Source: Tubulanus polymorphus (lineage: Eukaryota; Nemertea; Palaeonemertea; Tubulaniformes; Tubulanidae). From it: a stretch of DNA of 64,000 bases. The notes beneath the pieces are model-generated. The model worked only from the letters and a program-made list of their open reading frames with translations. It did no database searches and was not told the origin of the DNA. The stretch is from the NCBI RefSeq assembly GCF_964204645.1, contig NC_134026.1, positions 23,454,650 to 23,518,649 of the forward strand, read 5' to 3'. Every line of letters starts with the position of its first letter. Positions within the stretch are counted from its first letter, which is position 1. This document shows, piece after piece, positions 1 through 15,000 of this stretch. The position numbers and the translations under genes are program-made.

Positions 1-2
1 AC

Positions 3-3000
3 CTGACTTTCTTGCAGATAGCAGTGCATAGCTTGTGTAACGTCTGCAGCATGTACGGCATGGTGGTAAGGATTATTACTATGGTAACTGTCTTCAATCA
101 ATGCTGCAAAACAGGATCAATAGGTATATTACAGGGCTGCTAAAATTACGAGAGTGAGTTCCCCCCTCCTACCCAACTGCACTGATGCCACTCATCAGAT
201 TGTTCCATGGGATTATGTACATGGCAGATTCCTTTTGTTGTCAGTGGATATCGAGTTCTATGGGGAATTTACTGTGAGCATTCAGATGATTCATGTACTA
301 ACTGACAAGAACAGGACAGGAATGGCTTATAAATGCATGAACTTTTGCGAGTCCAAATTGGCATTCACAATGTACATTCAATAAACATTTGAATGCAATT
401 AATATGAATTCAAATAGTAAAATTCATCAATTGATTCAACTTCAATCAAGTTAACATGCCGAGAGTTTATGTGAATTTATGCGGAGAACGAATGGCGCTA
501 AGGAGTAGCATTATTCAACAGTGTTGCTAGTTTATCGCATTAAATAAGTGACATCATGATACGAGTTAAAGTCCCCTAAGATCTCTACAGAGCTGACAAA
601 GTATTTTATGGAAATAAGTATATGCTGCGTATATGCAATGAGTACACTGACTTCATTAGCCGTGTCTAATTTTGCATAGCCGATCACTACATGGAGTAAT
701 ATCTATATCATAAAATATAAAACATACAACTTTATAGTTCCAGTGGGTAACATTATCCTAATGACATGTTTGCATATCCCAATGAAGAACTAACTTTTCC
801 ATCCATCCATCTATATATCAATTCTATAAGGGCTATAGTTCTTTATTTGAATCTGGTGACATAAGATAAGATTCATACAACTTTTAAGTGTTTTTCTAAA
901 GCAGATTTGATTATGCTGCTAGAAAAAAAGCGATGGTTCATTAGTGAAACTCGTCATAAAACATCGATCAAAACTCAGTTCTTCATGGAGTAGCATTAGC
1001 AACATCTGCCAGGCAAAAATCGATCAAATATATCGACAAAATTTTCTATATCAAAAAAAATTGAAAGCAAACAGATAACCGGTTGTATCAATTTTCTATA
1101 GATTGTACATCGGTTCACACAGTACCGGCATATCATTATGCATGCTGCTAGTCGAAGTCAATTAACCTGTATTCCACGACCAGTGACCGTCACCAAAGTG
1201 ACCCAACATTTAGCAATGCCATTACACAGTACTGAAAACAAAGAGCAGCATCTGCAATTGCAGCATCAATTGATGTGTGACCATCGAACTAATGCACTTT
1301 TATTATTAATTTCCATCATAAGCATCAATGTTTTCATGGACAATTCCATCGCAAACACATACCGTAATACAATAGAACATGTAGAGAAGAAGGTCTTGGA
1401 TGTAGCTACCCACAAACGAGCTAATGACCAGATTCAAACTACTCCTTTCATCCCATTTATTAGCCATAAGTGTTGGCAAATTTGTCATTCATAGTTTCAG
1501 GCCTTGAATATCTAATTCTGTATCCACCTTTTCCAGGTGAATATCAAACATGGTAACTGGCATAATGTTTTTCATTATCATTTGACGTACTAATTCCATA
1601 CATCTTTTTCCACGTACAAATTTTCTATCATCCGTAATAGTGTAAGATTTTAGGATGAATAGTACACAAGCCCAAATATGTGCTCAACAAAGGAGCTGTG
1701 GCAAGCGCAAAAGCATCATAATGACCATATTGACATCTGCAGCATTCGCAAGCATTTTTTCACCTTGTTACATTCATTTGAATATAAAGGAATTCTTCAT
1801 CGCAAAAAATCCAGACCGAGGATCTTGTGAGGGGAAAATTATTATTTAGCTAGTGAGAAATAGTGAATGAAGCCGTTTTCCAAGAACATATCTGACACTG
1901 AACTTATGGTTTGATATTCTCAGTCGAGTGAACAAATCATTAAATATCGGATAGCCAAGGGTAATTTGGTCACTGATGAATGCTGCAGTCTCCCATAACT
2001 AGGTTAATCAGTCCACCAAAAATACCGGCTCAAAGGAGAAATTCGCCTCCGCCACAAAATAGCCACTGATTAGCCAATAGATATCCACATATTGATAGCA
2101 TTTGCCAGGATACATAATGCAGCTTCACCCAGTTTCCTCAATGGAAACTGATTTCATTTGGCCATGTTCACAAGACAGTTGTAACGCGATAAACCGGACT
2201 TCAGAAGACACCAATATCAATATTATCAGGCCAGTTTGTTGGGAGAGAATCACTGTAGCAGAAACGCAATGATATTTTATGAGAAAGTGCAAATAAAAAT
2301 TGGGATCAAATAACCTCAAAGTCCTCACTTGACTTTCAATAAAATATCTCACATTAGAATTCATTATGATTAAAACTTGGTATTGAAACAGGCGAACGAT
2401 ATTCATCTTAAAAAGCAAGTCCCTGTTGTGATGACATGAATGTAAAAAAGAATAAAAACAAATGAAGTGACATTAGATGCGACGCTTTCTGAATATACAG
2501 GAGGTGACCCGATGAAAGAGCTTAAATCCCAGAATAAGTAAAGCAATCGGAGGTTCACTTTCAAGGCCAGTCAGCCATCTTAAAAGGTGAAACCTCCAAA
2601 ATCAATCTTCCCAACATGATCCAACACCAAATTTCAAAGGAGTCCATCCACTGGTTCAGCCTGTATCTTACTCACAAGGATGTTTGCTGAAAAAGCTACT
2701 ATAAAGAACAAAGATGGCCATCAGGGAACCATATCGGAAGTCGGAACGTCCAAAATCAATAGGGGTCTTGCCTACGTGATCTAACATCATGTCATATAGT
2801 TTCAGTGTATACACAAAGTAGGTTAAGTCAAATCGCTCCATCATCCGAAAACCTCAAATGTCTCTATATACTATTTTGAAAATGTCTCTATATACTATTT
2901 TGACAGAAATCCCACTGGTTCCACAGTCATGGACATCGACGATATCCACAGACATTTTCTATGAAATAACGCAAATTCATATGGTGAGTGAATAGGCAGA

Positions 3001-6000
3001 TATCTGCGAAAGCCAGACCACAACTTATCGGTTCTGGGAACGACGGTCGTGACGCGTTGAGAGCGGCTATACCCAATTACGAATCTGTCCCATGATCTAA
3101 GAACTCTTGTGACAAATGAGTAACACATCGAAGGTCACCGGCGAAAGGTCAGAACATGAGTGCCCCAGTTTATAATCGAGGTAATGAACGATTACAAACC
3201 ATGTCGCAGCCTGTTATACATATCATGGGCGGAAAATCAATTACTCATTAATTGAAACGTATGTCCTACTTTCTTATAGACATTTATTACATTATCATTC
3301 GTACTAGAAGCATAAGTACATAATTATCTAATGGATTCACAGATTAAAATGTTTAAAAACCCTTCACATTTGAAAGAATTGGTTCAACTTCAACTATCAA
3401 CACAAAATAATACACGAAAGGGTAAAGAAGGACAAATACCGTAAAAGATAACTGAAAGGCAGCGAAGCTATGATAAAACAAGACTATTATCTCCTTAGTG
3501 AAGTTGATTTTTTCAGTTAAGTGTGTAAAAGCAAATGTAGATGTATGGAAAGTTGAATGTAATAAACTGTCTATCAGACTCGTATTGGAACAGCAACCCG
3601 GGGAGTGCCTGGTAAAAAACATCACGTACACAGCTCATCTTCAGCTTATACTCGAAGGTCGACTATATCCCTCATTAACGAGAACTATTCTAAATTGGCA
3701 ATCAACTGATTTTCTTCAAATTTCAAAGGAATTGTTACCAAATTATGTGCACCTGCTCGATAAAGTGCTTTTAAGACGTCTACTCATGCATCTTCAGGCA
3801 AAGTGGAAGAGACGAATTAAAAGTCTCTTAGACTAATGGATCACACATATTTTACTGGCTTATCAGCACTGATTAATTTAAGTTTTAGTTGAAGTGTCAA
3901 GCTCCCATATTCCAGGCATATGAGCTCAAATACATTGGTTACAATACTTTAAGGATTGAAAAATTAGTTAACTCGAAAAAAACATTTTCCATCCGATGAT
4001 GTGATATGGCTCAATACAATACACAGGAAAAAAACATAACTTTGTATCCCAGAGATATCTTGGAATTTCACTCTCATGGGATATCTGAGAATTACAGACA
4101 ATAGAAAATTTCTTGGTATATAAGAATAAGGGCACTTTTTGAATCAGATTTCTCCTGACTGAATTACCCTGTATAACCAGACACTTGAAGTTCCATCAAA
4201 AAATTCTTGTTCAGTCCGATGGCAAGAGAAAACTGAGAGTCTAGTCAGCTAATAAGCTGCTGATGATTAGCCGAGCACGATGTCGCAAATTTCTAACGAA
4301 TATCTCAATTCTCTCAAGTTCAGTAACATCATTAACTCAACACTGAGTGCCACTGAGTGCACTAAGAACAGCCAGACCAACTGATGGGCTGGCAAGTTAC
4401 GAAACCACGCTGTTAAGGATTAACTTGCACATTTGGTGCTTCTGAAGCTTTTTTAAAAAATCCATATCCCTTTAGATTACTAAGTGTGGTGCCAGGAGAG
4501 AAAGGTATGCATTTGCTAACCATAAATAGCAAACGCACCTCGCAACAGGTCAATTTAATTAATTCACAAATTTAATAGATGAAACAAATAATTATACCAA
4601 AAAAATTGCTGAAAAAATTTGATGAATTTATAGTGGTCAAGCTGTAAACAATCATTTACAGTTAGCTATGATTCTGATCAAACTATGTCACTGAATATTC
4701 ACAGCCAAAAGAAGGCTTTCAGTTTGTTCAAATGAATACATCGGAGAGAATAAGTTTCTAATAAAACAACAATCTTCACAAGGGTTTAATTCGCATCATT
4801 AGCATAGAAGGATTTCGTATCATCTGCCTCTTATCCGATGCGCCTGATTTCACGGAAGAAGAGGAGAGAGGCTTATTACTGTGTATACGGGTCTGAGCAA
4901 TTCCATTCATAACAATAATAATGATCATAACAGAAAACGATGCAGATATTCCATCGATAATGTTTCACCGGATGACTGACTAACACATTTTTTTCAGAAT
5001 TTATGACAGAAATATAATTCCATTATCACATATTGAATGGTGAATAAATAGCTTCCCTTATCAATCTAAGAATTTATTGGGATGATGGAAACTTGAATTC
5101 GAGGCAAAATTCAATGAATCTACGCAGACGTACTGCAATTACAAGCATTATTCGAGTATAGAAGAAACAGATTACAGTACAAATGTATCCAATGTGAAAT
5201 CTCCAGAGAGGAACCTCTGTCCAGATGTAGGGGATGGAGTCAATGTAAATAGGACAGTACATTAAGTCTCCTTAACAAATCAAGCATAGGCTGTACATTT
5301 AATAGAAGCATCAATACCCAATAAGAAATTTATTATAACCGTTATAAGGGTCCAACAGATTCCCAGATGATACAAGGAGCAACATGATTGCAATGACAGG
5401 TTGCATAAAAATCCATACACAGCCCTCAATATTGATGCTACTGAACCAAGCTCATCAACAGTTATGGTTAAAACATCGTACAGCAGTTCTATTTGCTTCA
5501 TATCATTATCAACAGCAAAATTAAAAAGCTACATAAGATTAATGAATCAAAATCTAATCCGAGCTCTGATTACTGGCACATTCAGCAAAAAATGACCAGG
5601 GAAGTCTACTAAAAACGCCATTCAACTTTACACTAGTCACCAATTCCATTAAGCAATTTTCGCATTATCAAATAACATTTTACGAGATGACAGGTTGATT
5701 CCAGTGTGTGATGCATATTAACAACTGATGAAATTTTCGGACAGAACTACTCGCGCGACATGGTGGCCGGTGATTTCAATGAGCTCAATCTCTTTCCGTC
5801 AGTCGTTATTATGACACTAAGTGCGGCGATTACCGTTAAGTCGGTGAAAATTTCAAATGAATTCCGTCATCAACGGCGAGTCCTGATCGATTCGTCGATC
5901 ATCAATCACGACGTTTAATACTCGCGTCTGAACCGATTCGAGGGCTACACGATTCACCAATTCATGATTACAAATTCTCGACGGCGATCTTAGTTAAAAA

Positions 6001-9000
6001 GTTTCTATGTCGTACAACACGGATATTACGGGGCCCGATGACAGTAGGGGATCAAATCGAGATTGGTCGAGAAAAACAAATGACTGATTAATGACAAAGC
6101 GAAGGAGCCCTCCGGGTTATTAAAACTGAATATGAATATTCCGCTCAGAGTAAAAATGAAAGCTGCATGAAAACACCAGACAATGCAATACCGGTATATG
6201 ATTTACTTGGGACTTATGTTTGTCACTGTCGCAGGCCAGTGAATGTTTCATCTAAGAAAAGGGGCACTTTTGTATGATAATCGACGCTATCAATCATTTC
6301 TATCATAAAAGACAAACAAGGCAGAACTTATAGATTCAACAGTTTAGGACATCCACATGGCTGACACTGATAAGCCATTTATATTAAAGTAATCCGTGTT
6401 CTCAACATTGTTACCATGGAATCAATCTCTATCCATCCATCCAGGAGATGCTGATACATGAGGCGGTTCTTCGTGTTCGTTCCATTTGGAACAATCCGAA
6501 AATCTAAGGTATCATCTTCTTACGGCAAGAAATATTAGCCCGGATAGGTGTTCGTTTTAGAGACATTGTTGTATGTTTGATTCTTGGTAAGTCAAAATGA
6601 ATATGTTCAATGTATCAACCTTAGAGCACAATTCATGCAACCAGTGCAAGTATTTCTCCAGTTTCCACTGTACTTGCAATACCTATTCTAAGGAAGCACT
6701 TTATTTCTATAAGGCCCACCTTGCCACCATGAAGACTGTGTCATAAGATATCTAGTTACTCAATATATAACGTGATGTCACCATTGAACTAAGAGTACTG
6801 AATGGGAAGAGGTAATGTAGTATTGATAAGCATTAGTCAAATCAACAATACGGAAGGATATACGAAAGAAATACTTACATATACATCGCATGACTTTAAC
6901 TGGATCAAGTTGGAAGCGCTCTAAGAATTTATGCTCCTGAAACAGGTGTATGGTCAGGTAAAACAGTGGACGCCCTGTGAATAGAAAAAGCAACAACCAT
7001 CTTCAAATTTATTTAGAGAAGTCAGGATAATTGTGTTAAGTTAAAAGTAAAAAATTGATGAAATTCAGTAAATAGTCAGTTTACTTACCATTAGTAAGTT
7101 TATCCAGGGTGAAAATGTTGAAGTTCCAATCACCCACTGTTTTAAGCAACTTCTACAAATAAGAAAAGCTAGAATTGAGTGGGAAAGCATAGACATCAAA
7201 TTACTATTTTCTCGACACTTTCTACAATATCAGCCACGGGCAAAAAATCTAATGAATAAGACCATTTCTCTTGAAAACAAATGACTCAGAAGTGTACTGC
7301 TATTTGTGTAGGAGAGACCAGTTGTTGGTTTCAGCTTTCAGAAATCGCCTGCAGATTGTTGTCAGTTCATTGCACTAACATGCAGAAATTAGTTAATCTC
7401 GATTGTCAACATGAAACAACGGGAAAAGCCAATATCGAACAACGGCAGTTGACAAAATTTGCGTTGATATTACCGTAAGGGAAACAAACAACTTTACTAT
7501 GAGAAAGGTCACAGCTGGAAGTGCAGCATATGACTTCTAAAAATGTCTGCCTTAAAAAATATTTCTTAAGAAGGTTTTGGATCCAGCTCCCACTCATGCA
7601 ACTGTTAAAACTCAATATAGGCAAGGTACCAAGTTACCCAAACAGCTTGAAGGCTGAATTCTGATTTTTTGGAGAACTGCCATATCACCCACATTGTAAT
7701 TCTTTACGAACAGCGGTGAAGTGAAAGTTAAATAGTCACCCCATAACTCCCCTCAATATCTACCCAGCCTCAGGGCATACATATTCTTACAGTTTGAAGT
7801 TCAATTTTTCCGTTAAGGAACTTGTAAAGATATACATAATCATTGATAAGAATGATCATGTAGAAATGACTGCCACTGACACAGACATGTAAAAATTAGC
7901 CCTGAGGAAAAGACAAATGTCAAGTTGAGTTATTCAATGTGATCATCCGAGTATTCAAAACCAGATTTGAATTTGGGACACGATTGAATAAAGTCATGTA
8001 GCCCTGTCATAGAACATTGAAAATTACGTAAATAATATCAGATCTGATTTGGTACGTTAATTGTGAAGTTCAAGTCAATGTCAATTCATGGCTTAATAAA
8101 CATAACAGGTTTTAATGCAATGACTGCGATCATTGAAACGAGTAAAGGCTGGCTTATGTCTACAAGCAACGCGACGCCTACCGACTCAACCGGGAGCAAC
8201 TGCGATCGCAACCCAGCTTATGTCGACTGCGCTCAGTAACTGTGGCCGACTGGCGGGATATGAGATCCTCCCAGTTGCTTCACTGCTTATGTCGGTTACG
8301 ATACTAGCAACTGCACTGGCTCAGATGGTCACGTGACAAGCATTTTGAGAATAAATTTGAATCATTTTGAATTATTGGGATATACATTTCTTTTACTAAA
8401 GCTATTCATTTAAGATCTTTATCTTTCTGATTCTGTTTTGAAAACAATGTGCTAGCGACATCATATAATGATGGCCGCTCTCACCATAACTCTACCAATT
8501 TCGTTTCTAGATCTTCGGTCCAGTCATCTGCCGTGCTGAAGGTTTGGTTTACGTTTTGAACTATTTGAATTTGAAAGTTTATGACTAATTACGAATGACG
8601 CTAACTAGCGGTCATAATTTGTACTATGCATATGCGGTCTCTTATTGGCTGGAACCCTTGCGCTCAGTTCTGTCGCGTCGCAGATGAGCTTATGTCGGTT
8701 GTGATCGAAAGCAACTGTCCGCCTACCGTAGGCTGGAGTAGAACATGGGCAACTAGCCGGATACGGCTTGCGACAAGTCGGTAGGCGTCGGGTTGCCGTC
8801 GCAAGCCGGCTTATGTCGAACCGATAGAGCAGCAACTGGCGGCCTCTCGTAGGCCGCTAGTTGCCGCTAATCGGCGATAAACTCAGTTGCATCGGTAGTC
8901 ATCGCGTTGCTTGTCGACATAAGCCAGCCTTAATAGATTTTAATCTTTTTTTAAAAAATTCACCAGGCAAAAATCTCTCTAGGTAAAAATCTAAGTCATA

Positions 9001-12000
9001 TCATCTGAATTTTTTCTATTGTGGAGTTTTTCAATAACATGTTCCAGGAGTATATGTACATGCATATGTTTCGAGTTTTCCGTATATGTGCAGGCAAACA
9101 GGTGTTCTCTTTATAACAACCAGTTCTAATAGCTGAGGCAAAAACTGTGTCACTTGTGCATAGGAGGTGGAATTGACACCCTACACCATCTCTGAACAGG
9201 AAGCACATAATCTACCACCTATGGGTGTAAACAAACAAAAACCATTAGTGCAAAAAGCTAGATGGAATAGTTTACAATTCAAACGACGAAATGTAATCCT
9301 CACAATCTAGTTATTTAATATATTTGATAATGACAATATATGTAGTCTGTATAAGCACGGGGCAATATGAAGCTAATTGTCAACTCAGTGAACTAATGAT
9401 ATGAATGACGTCAATCATGACGATTGGTGCTGCTTTTCCTTGAACCTATCACGGCGTTCAGTGGTCTCAGTTAGTGTGAATTTCTTGAGAGAATTTTCAG
9501 GAAGCTATCCGTGGCCTCATAAGTTGTCAAGGCAGTTAGTGCTAAATTAAGCAATCAATTCGTAGTCAAAAACTGTACTGGGTAATCAAGCAATGGGAAG
9601 ATGTGAAATTCCCTGGAAGACACCGTTTCCAGTGTAACAATAATCTCCTCACGAGCATTCGAACAGCCAGTATCATCGCACTATCAGGGAAAATTATTTC
9701 CGCTATTGAATAAGTCCCATGTACGCATTTTCAAACAAAGCTTTTAGAAGTATCTCCTACTGTTGAGGGCAAACTACCCACAGATATCAGTTACATATCT
9801 AAGCATAAGTTCTAAAGAGGTCGATCAGCATTTCTATGTCACTTCTTAAGGTCGCTGTGGATCATCTAAAGGCTGGCTTATGTCGACAAGCAAAGCGACC
9901 CCTACTGACTCCTACCGACGCATCTGAGATCGCAGCCCAGCTTATGTCGACTGTGCTCCGATTCGCAGCTACTGAGGCCAACTAGCGGGATACGAGGTCC
10001 TCCCAGTTGCTTCCCTGCTAATGTCGGTTACGATTACTGGCAACTGCAACGGCTCAGATGGTCATGTGATAAGCATTTTGAGAATAAATTTGAATTATTT
10101 TGAATTATTGGGAAATATATTTGTATTAGAAAAGCTATTTCTTTAAAGATCTTTATCTTTCTGATTCTATTTTGAATACAATGTGCTAGAGACATCATAT
10201 AAAGATGGCCGCTCACGCCATAATTCTACCAATTTCGTTTCTAGATCTTCAGTCCAGTCATCTGCCGTGCTGAAGGTTTGGTTTACGTTTTGAACTACTT
10301 GAATCTGAAAGTTTATGACTAATTACGAATGACGCTAACTAGCGGTCATAATTCATACTATGTATATGCGGTTTCTTATAGGCTGAAACCCCTGCGCTAA
10401 GATCCGTCGCGTCGCAGCTTATGGCGGTTGCGATCGGAAGCAACTGTCCGCCTACTGTAGGCCGGAGTTGAACATGGGCAACTAGCCGGATATGGCTTGC
10501 GACGAGTCGGTAGGCGTCGGGTTACCGTCACAAGCTGGCTTATGTCGCAGCAACTGGTGGCCTCTTGTAGGCCGCTAGTTGCCGCTAATCGGCGACAAAC
10601 CCAGTTGCGTTGGTAGGCATCGCGTTGCTTGTCGACATAAGCCAGTCTTAAGATATATCTTGCATATTCAGGCTTTATCGGCAGTCTTCATCAATTCTCT
10701 TTTCACATTACCGTTACTCGCCTCTTGTCCCTTTCATTCGCTGATGGAATAAGGCTCAAGAGATGAGGCTTTTTACATATTGAGATAAGATTCTGTTTAT
10801 TTCATACAAAGCATTATCGCCTGTGTTGTCGAAATCACAGAGGAATCGAGGAGTTGACATTGAATTTTAAGAAATGCTAATCAAACGTGTACTACTCTGT
10901 AAGCTTCACTGTGAAGATTGCAATTGCCATTCAGATCATTGACACTTTTTGAAAGCTAAAATAGACAATGAATGAATGCACCTCTTTTACATGTACCGTA
11001 AATGGCTAAATAGAGTAGAATAATTTAAGCGTTGATAAGCGCAATCATTCTCAAATTGAATCCTAGATATCGCCACATAATTCTTTGTGTTTTTTTCAAG
11101 GTATGTCATGATAAACGACTAATCTTTTGTACAAACTGTGCTACAAGATTTCATGGAAGCTACCATCACACCATTATTCATCCATGCAAAAACATTACTG
11201 TGTATTGAAACGAAATCATGAATTGACAATCAGCATCGAGTGATGACAACGTGAAAGTACTGCACAAAGCAGAGGGGCACAGACCCACTGAACCATAAGA
11301 AAATGAAAGAGCGCAAACAGCACTTCCCCAATCAGCACTGTAAGAGCGAAATAATCCAACCATCCATCGACCTGGTGATTAAAGACGAAGAAAACTTGAT
11401 AATGGTTTCCTTCATCATCATCAAAGTGTACGGATAGATGAGAGCTAAATACTACCTGTTGGCCGACCCTCTAACAGCTAATGGCCAACATCGTTCCAAC
11501 TATCGACGCTGAATTTATGGGCATGTTTTTTACCACATTACTAAACGATTCATACATCAGATAACAGCCGATATATTTGAGAAGACAACGGGATGGATGG
11601 ACACAGATATATTAATTGGTAATAAAAAAGATTCTATGGTTATATTGCTCAATACAATTGAACAGCAGGTTTTCAATATCATCAATCAATAATTCTTTAA
11701 ATTTTTCCATCAATAACATTTTCAGCATCCACAATAATATTTTCAACATTAAATCAATTGATAGGCATAGAATGCTAAAAATATAGCGGTCAATTTTTAG
11801 AAATGTTTGTCAATATTTCTGGATCAAGTGCCTTAAGAAGCAATGACATTTACTGGTAATAACATAAATAGAAGGCCATTGTTAATAATTAGTTTTTTAC
11901 AGATTCTCCATGATTTCAGCCCAAACATGTGTAATTGCCTGAATAACAAGAGCTGAAGAACCGACAGCTCGAGGAAAGAGGAGCACAAAGACAAACAGGT

Positions 12001-15000
12001 GACAAATATGTTTCGTCTGGATACAATCATTGTGGGTGGAGTAATGGTGAGTTAAGCTGCTATGACAAATGTTGAATCTAACATCATCGACAATTTTTTT
12101 CCAGTAGTGTGATCTATGAAAAAATCATTGAAACCGTACACATAACACTTGACTCACGAATATGCGTCATTGTGTGTTAAAACAGGGAGTTAAACACATA
12201 ACACCTAACTTGTTCAATGTCATCTTTCTTGTTTCTTACTGGCAAGTTCACAAAGAAATGTCAAAGTGATACCACACTATATAGTGTTTCTGTCATCCAG
12301 AAAGCATTCTTCAAAAAGCAGACTGCCTGCGGTCAGCAGTAAATTTGATGACTTTGAAGTCGATCCGTCCACTGACGTAACCGAAGCAATTTGTAACACA
12401 TAAAACAGGCAAACTACCATTATTAACCCACACAATGTTGGACATGATTGTTTTCCCATGACATGCACTACCTTCTAAACAAAGGCATCATAAGATCCTA
12501 ATGACTGATACAACAGTGTATACATTATCTATACTTATTAAGACACCTCATTATTACATTATAATTATCATTATCCTCATCATGAATAAAACAATATATG
12601 GCAATCCCATCAGCCCAGAATCTTATTTATAGGTTGAACAAATACTAGTAATGAATCACTCAATAAAATGAAAAATAATTACATATACTTTATGGATATG
12701 CATGTAATCATATAACTCAATATCATGGCCTACACTATTACTATCAATCATTTTTCACAGAAAAATAAAATATGACACCACGACTATGCATCAGCCTTTA
12801 GGGAGGCAATTCAAGGCCAATACCTAAAGCAGCGATCGACTGACTCCATATTCAATATGTGTCAGGTAGGTGTGACCGAATTCTCCTTGCCTCTCGAATA
12901 CTGACTAAGAACGTCAAGTTTAGTAGCCTCGTTGAAAATGATCCCACGAAAATGATTCACTGCCAGTGGGAATGGATGATGAAAAAGTCTGTTCATTAGT
13001 GAATCGTTTGCGTACGAAGTCCATCTTTCCAGTAGAGTCTAGGGAAATGTCAGAAACTACTTGCGCAGCTAACGTGATTTTCCGACTAGCGGAAGCATGC
13101 GGTCAAGAGTACTTCATTTGTGAACATGATTGCCAACCAAATATACCGTCGAATTACTCTTCAATTTTCTATATAAGGTAAAAAAACATTTTACATGCTC
13201 ACGTGAAACTAGTAAGACACCTGTCTGAACATGATCACGTATCAACTAGTTTTATACGGTTCGAATCAATTTCTCATGAGGTTCTGGCATTAGCTCCAAA
13301 ATTCTTCAAGCGAGAACATTTCTGGTATGTCAAGTTTGGATAATGATATAAATGGTATTATCTACACATGTTATTTTCAGACCACTAGCAACAACTTTTA
13401 TCAAATATCGATGACGATGAGAATGATGAACACACGCTTTTATTGATTGAAACAAGAAAACCATCGTGTGAAACATGCATTAGCTCTGGTGGCCGCCCTT
13501 TTTTCTATTGATTGCCTCCGTGCCACTATCCAGATTTTATAGCAAACTTATACGAACAAATTCTTCGAAGAAAAGCTATACGCAGTTAGCTGAAATGAAT
13601 AAGATCAATCTCACAACAGCATTTTGGGCAAACCCTGGATTCATTTCTGCATGGGCGTGAAGAAAATAATACGGCAAAACTGCAATGCTACAACATGTCA
13701 ACCTCGATTGTCTCCACCTGATACATAAAGCTTCCTTCTCCTGTAAATTATAGTTAATTTCCACTCGAGGAAGTAATTTCTGCAGATAGTACTGTCCCCA
13801 TGGACTTCAGGTATATCAGATAAGGATCAGCTTCCGTTTTTACAATACATGATCAATAATTTGGTCAGTTCATACAAATCAGTATATGGCTAAGAAACTA
13901 ACAAACATCTTCCTTGAAATTGTGTTTTCGCCTAAAACATTAATAATGAGACAAGCAGGTGAGCATCAGTGATAGCTTGATAATAATACTACTCTTTTAT
14001 TACTGATTCGGCGTGGTTTGCGCATCTTTTATAGGAAGAAAATCAAAATGAATCATTCATCCTTCATAAACATTGTCATGGCAATCTGTGCAATCCTTGC
14101 CATCAACTAGAATGTGGTTAGTTGTTCCATGATTGGAGGGATATTTCCAAAAACCACAGAGCCTTCTAATCCAAATAGAAACTTCCAGGAAAATGATACC
14201 CGATGCCCTGCCTAGGTGCACTTGCTTTCTACCGAGAAAGGGCTTAATCATCATATATTTGTTGAAGGTCAGGTAACACATATTCATTTTACTTAACACT
14301 AAACATTCCCTCTTCTAGCCATAGCAAAGAACGACTTACCTTTGCCTGGCCTGAATAAAGGTCATCAAGAATGGAAGCATTTTCAGGTGAGCACCTAGAC
14401 CTTGGACGATTTCGTCTCGTCGGCCGATGTAAACTATGGAAGCGTAGACGACATTTTGGCTTATAGTCCTTGTGTGCTGTTGCTGAAATGTAGAAAATGA
14501 AATTGGAAACTTCAGACTTAAGATATATTTGGGCTAGTAAAACCAAAGAGCCCCTCCACAGTTCCTGATATCTTATATCGTAAAATAATAAACTTGAAAC
14601 ATTTGCATACATGCATGCCAATGTTTTTAAAGGTTATTGTGTACATGTATATATCAAATATATGCCATTATCTTCATATTCCCCTTGTCAGATAGATTAG
14701 ATAAAAAGTTTCCAGTAGGCCTAGACCAACTTGTACTACAAAAAAGCAAGTTAATTTTTTTTTGTAAAATGACGTCAATCTATACCAGACTGAACTGATA
14801 TAGCTCTAATTCAACAATGACGTAAGCGCCACTAGTGCGCCACTAGTGCTGCTGCATGCACTTCATAATATCAAAGCGTAGCTTCCTTACAGTTGCATGT
14901 TATGAAAATTGAAATGCAAAAAAATCATCGTGGATATCAGTCACCATTAACACTCATTTCTGGAGTATTTTGAGTTGATAGGCCTAAATGTCTAAATCGA

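Larger units (their letters stand above)
7153..14339 (-). other. PDE7 intron 4
   Basis: A 7.2 kb intron between the QAK exon and the [11 protein letters not shown] exon. Its notable content is a pair of related MITEs at 8146-8930 and 9870-10648. Elsewhere I see only AT-rich sequence. Confidence 0.75.

Noticed and set aside
3498-3836. 112-codon open frame on the plus strand inside a PDE7 intron, with an acceptor-like site just inside it
   Set aside because: Several frames of this length are expected by chance in 64 kb of AT-rich DNA; no family is recognised and no partner exons were found.
12966-13181. 71-codon plus-strand frame in a PDE7 intron
   Set aside because: No recognised domain, no supporting exons, and length is within chance.
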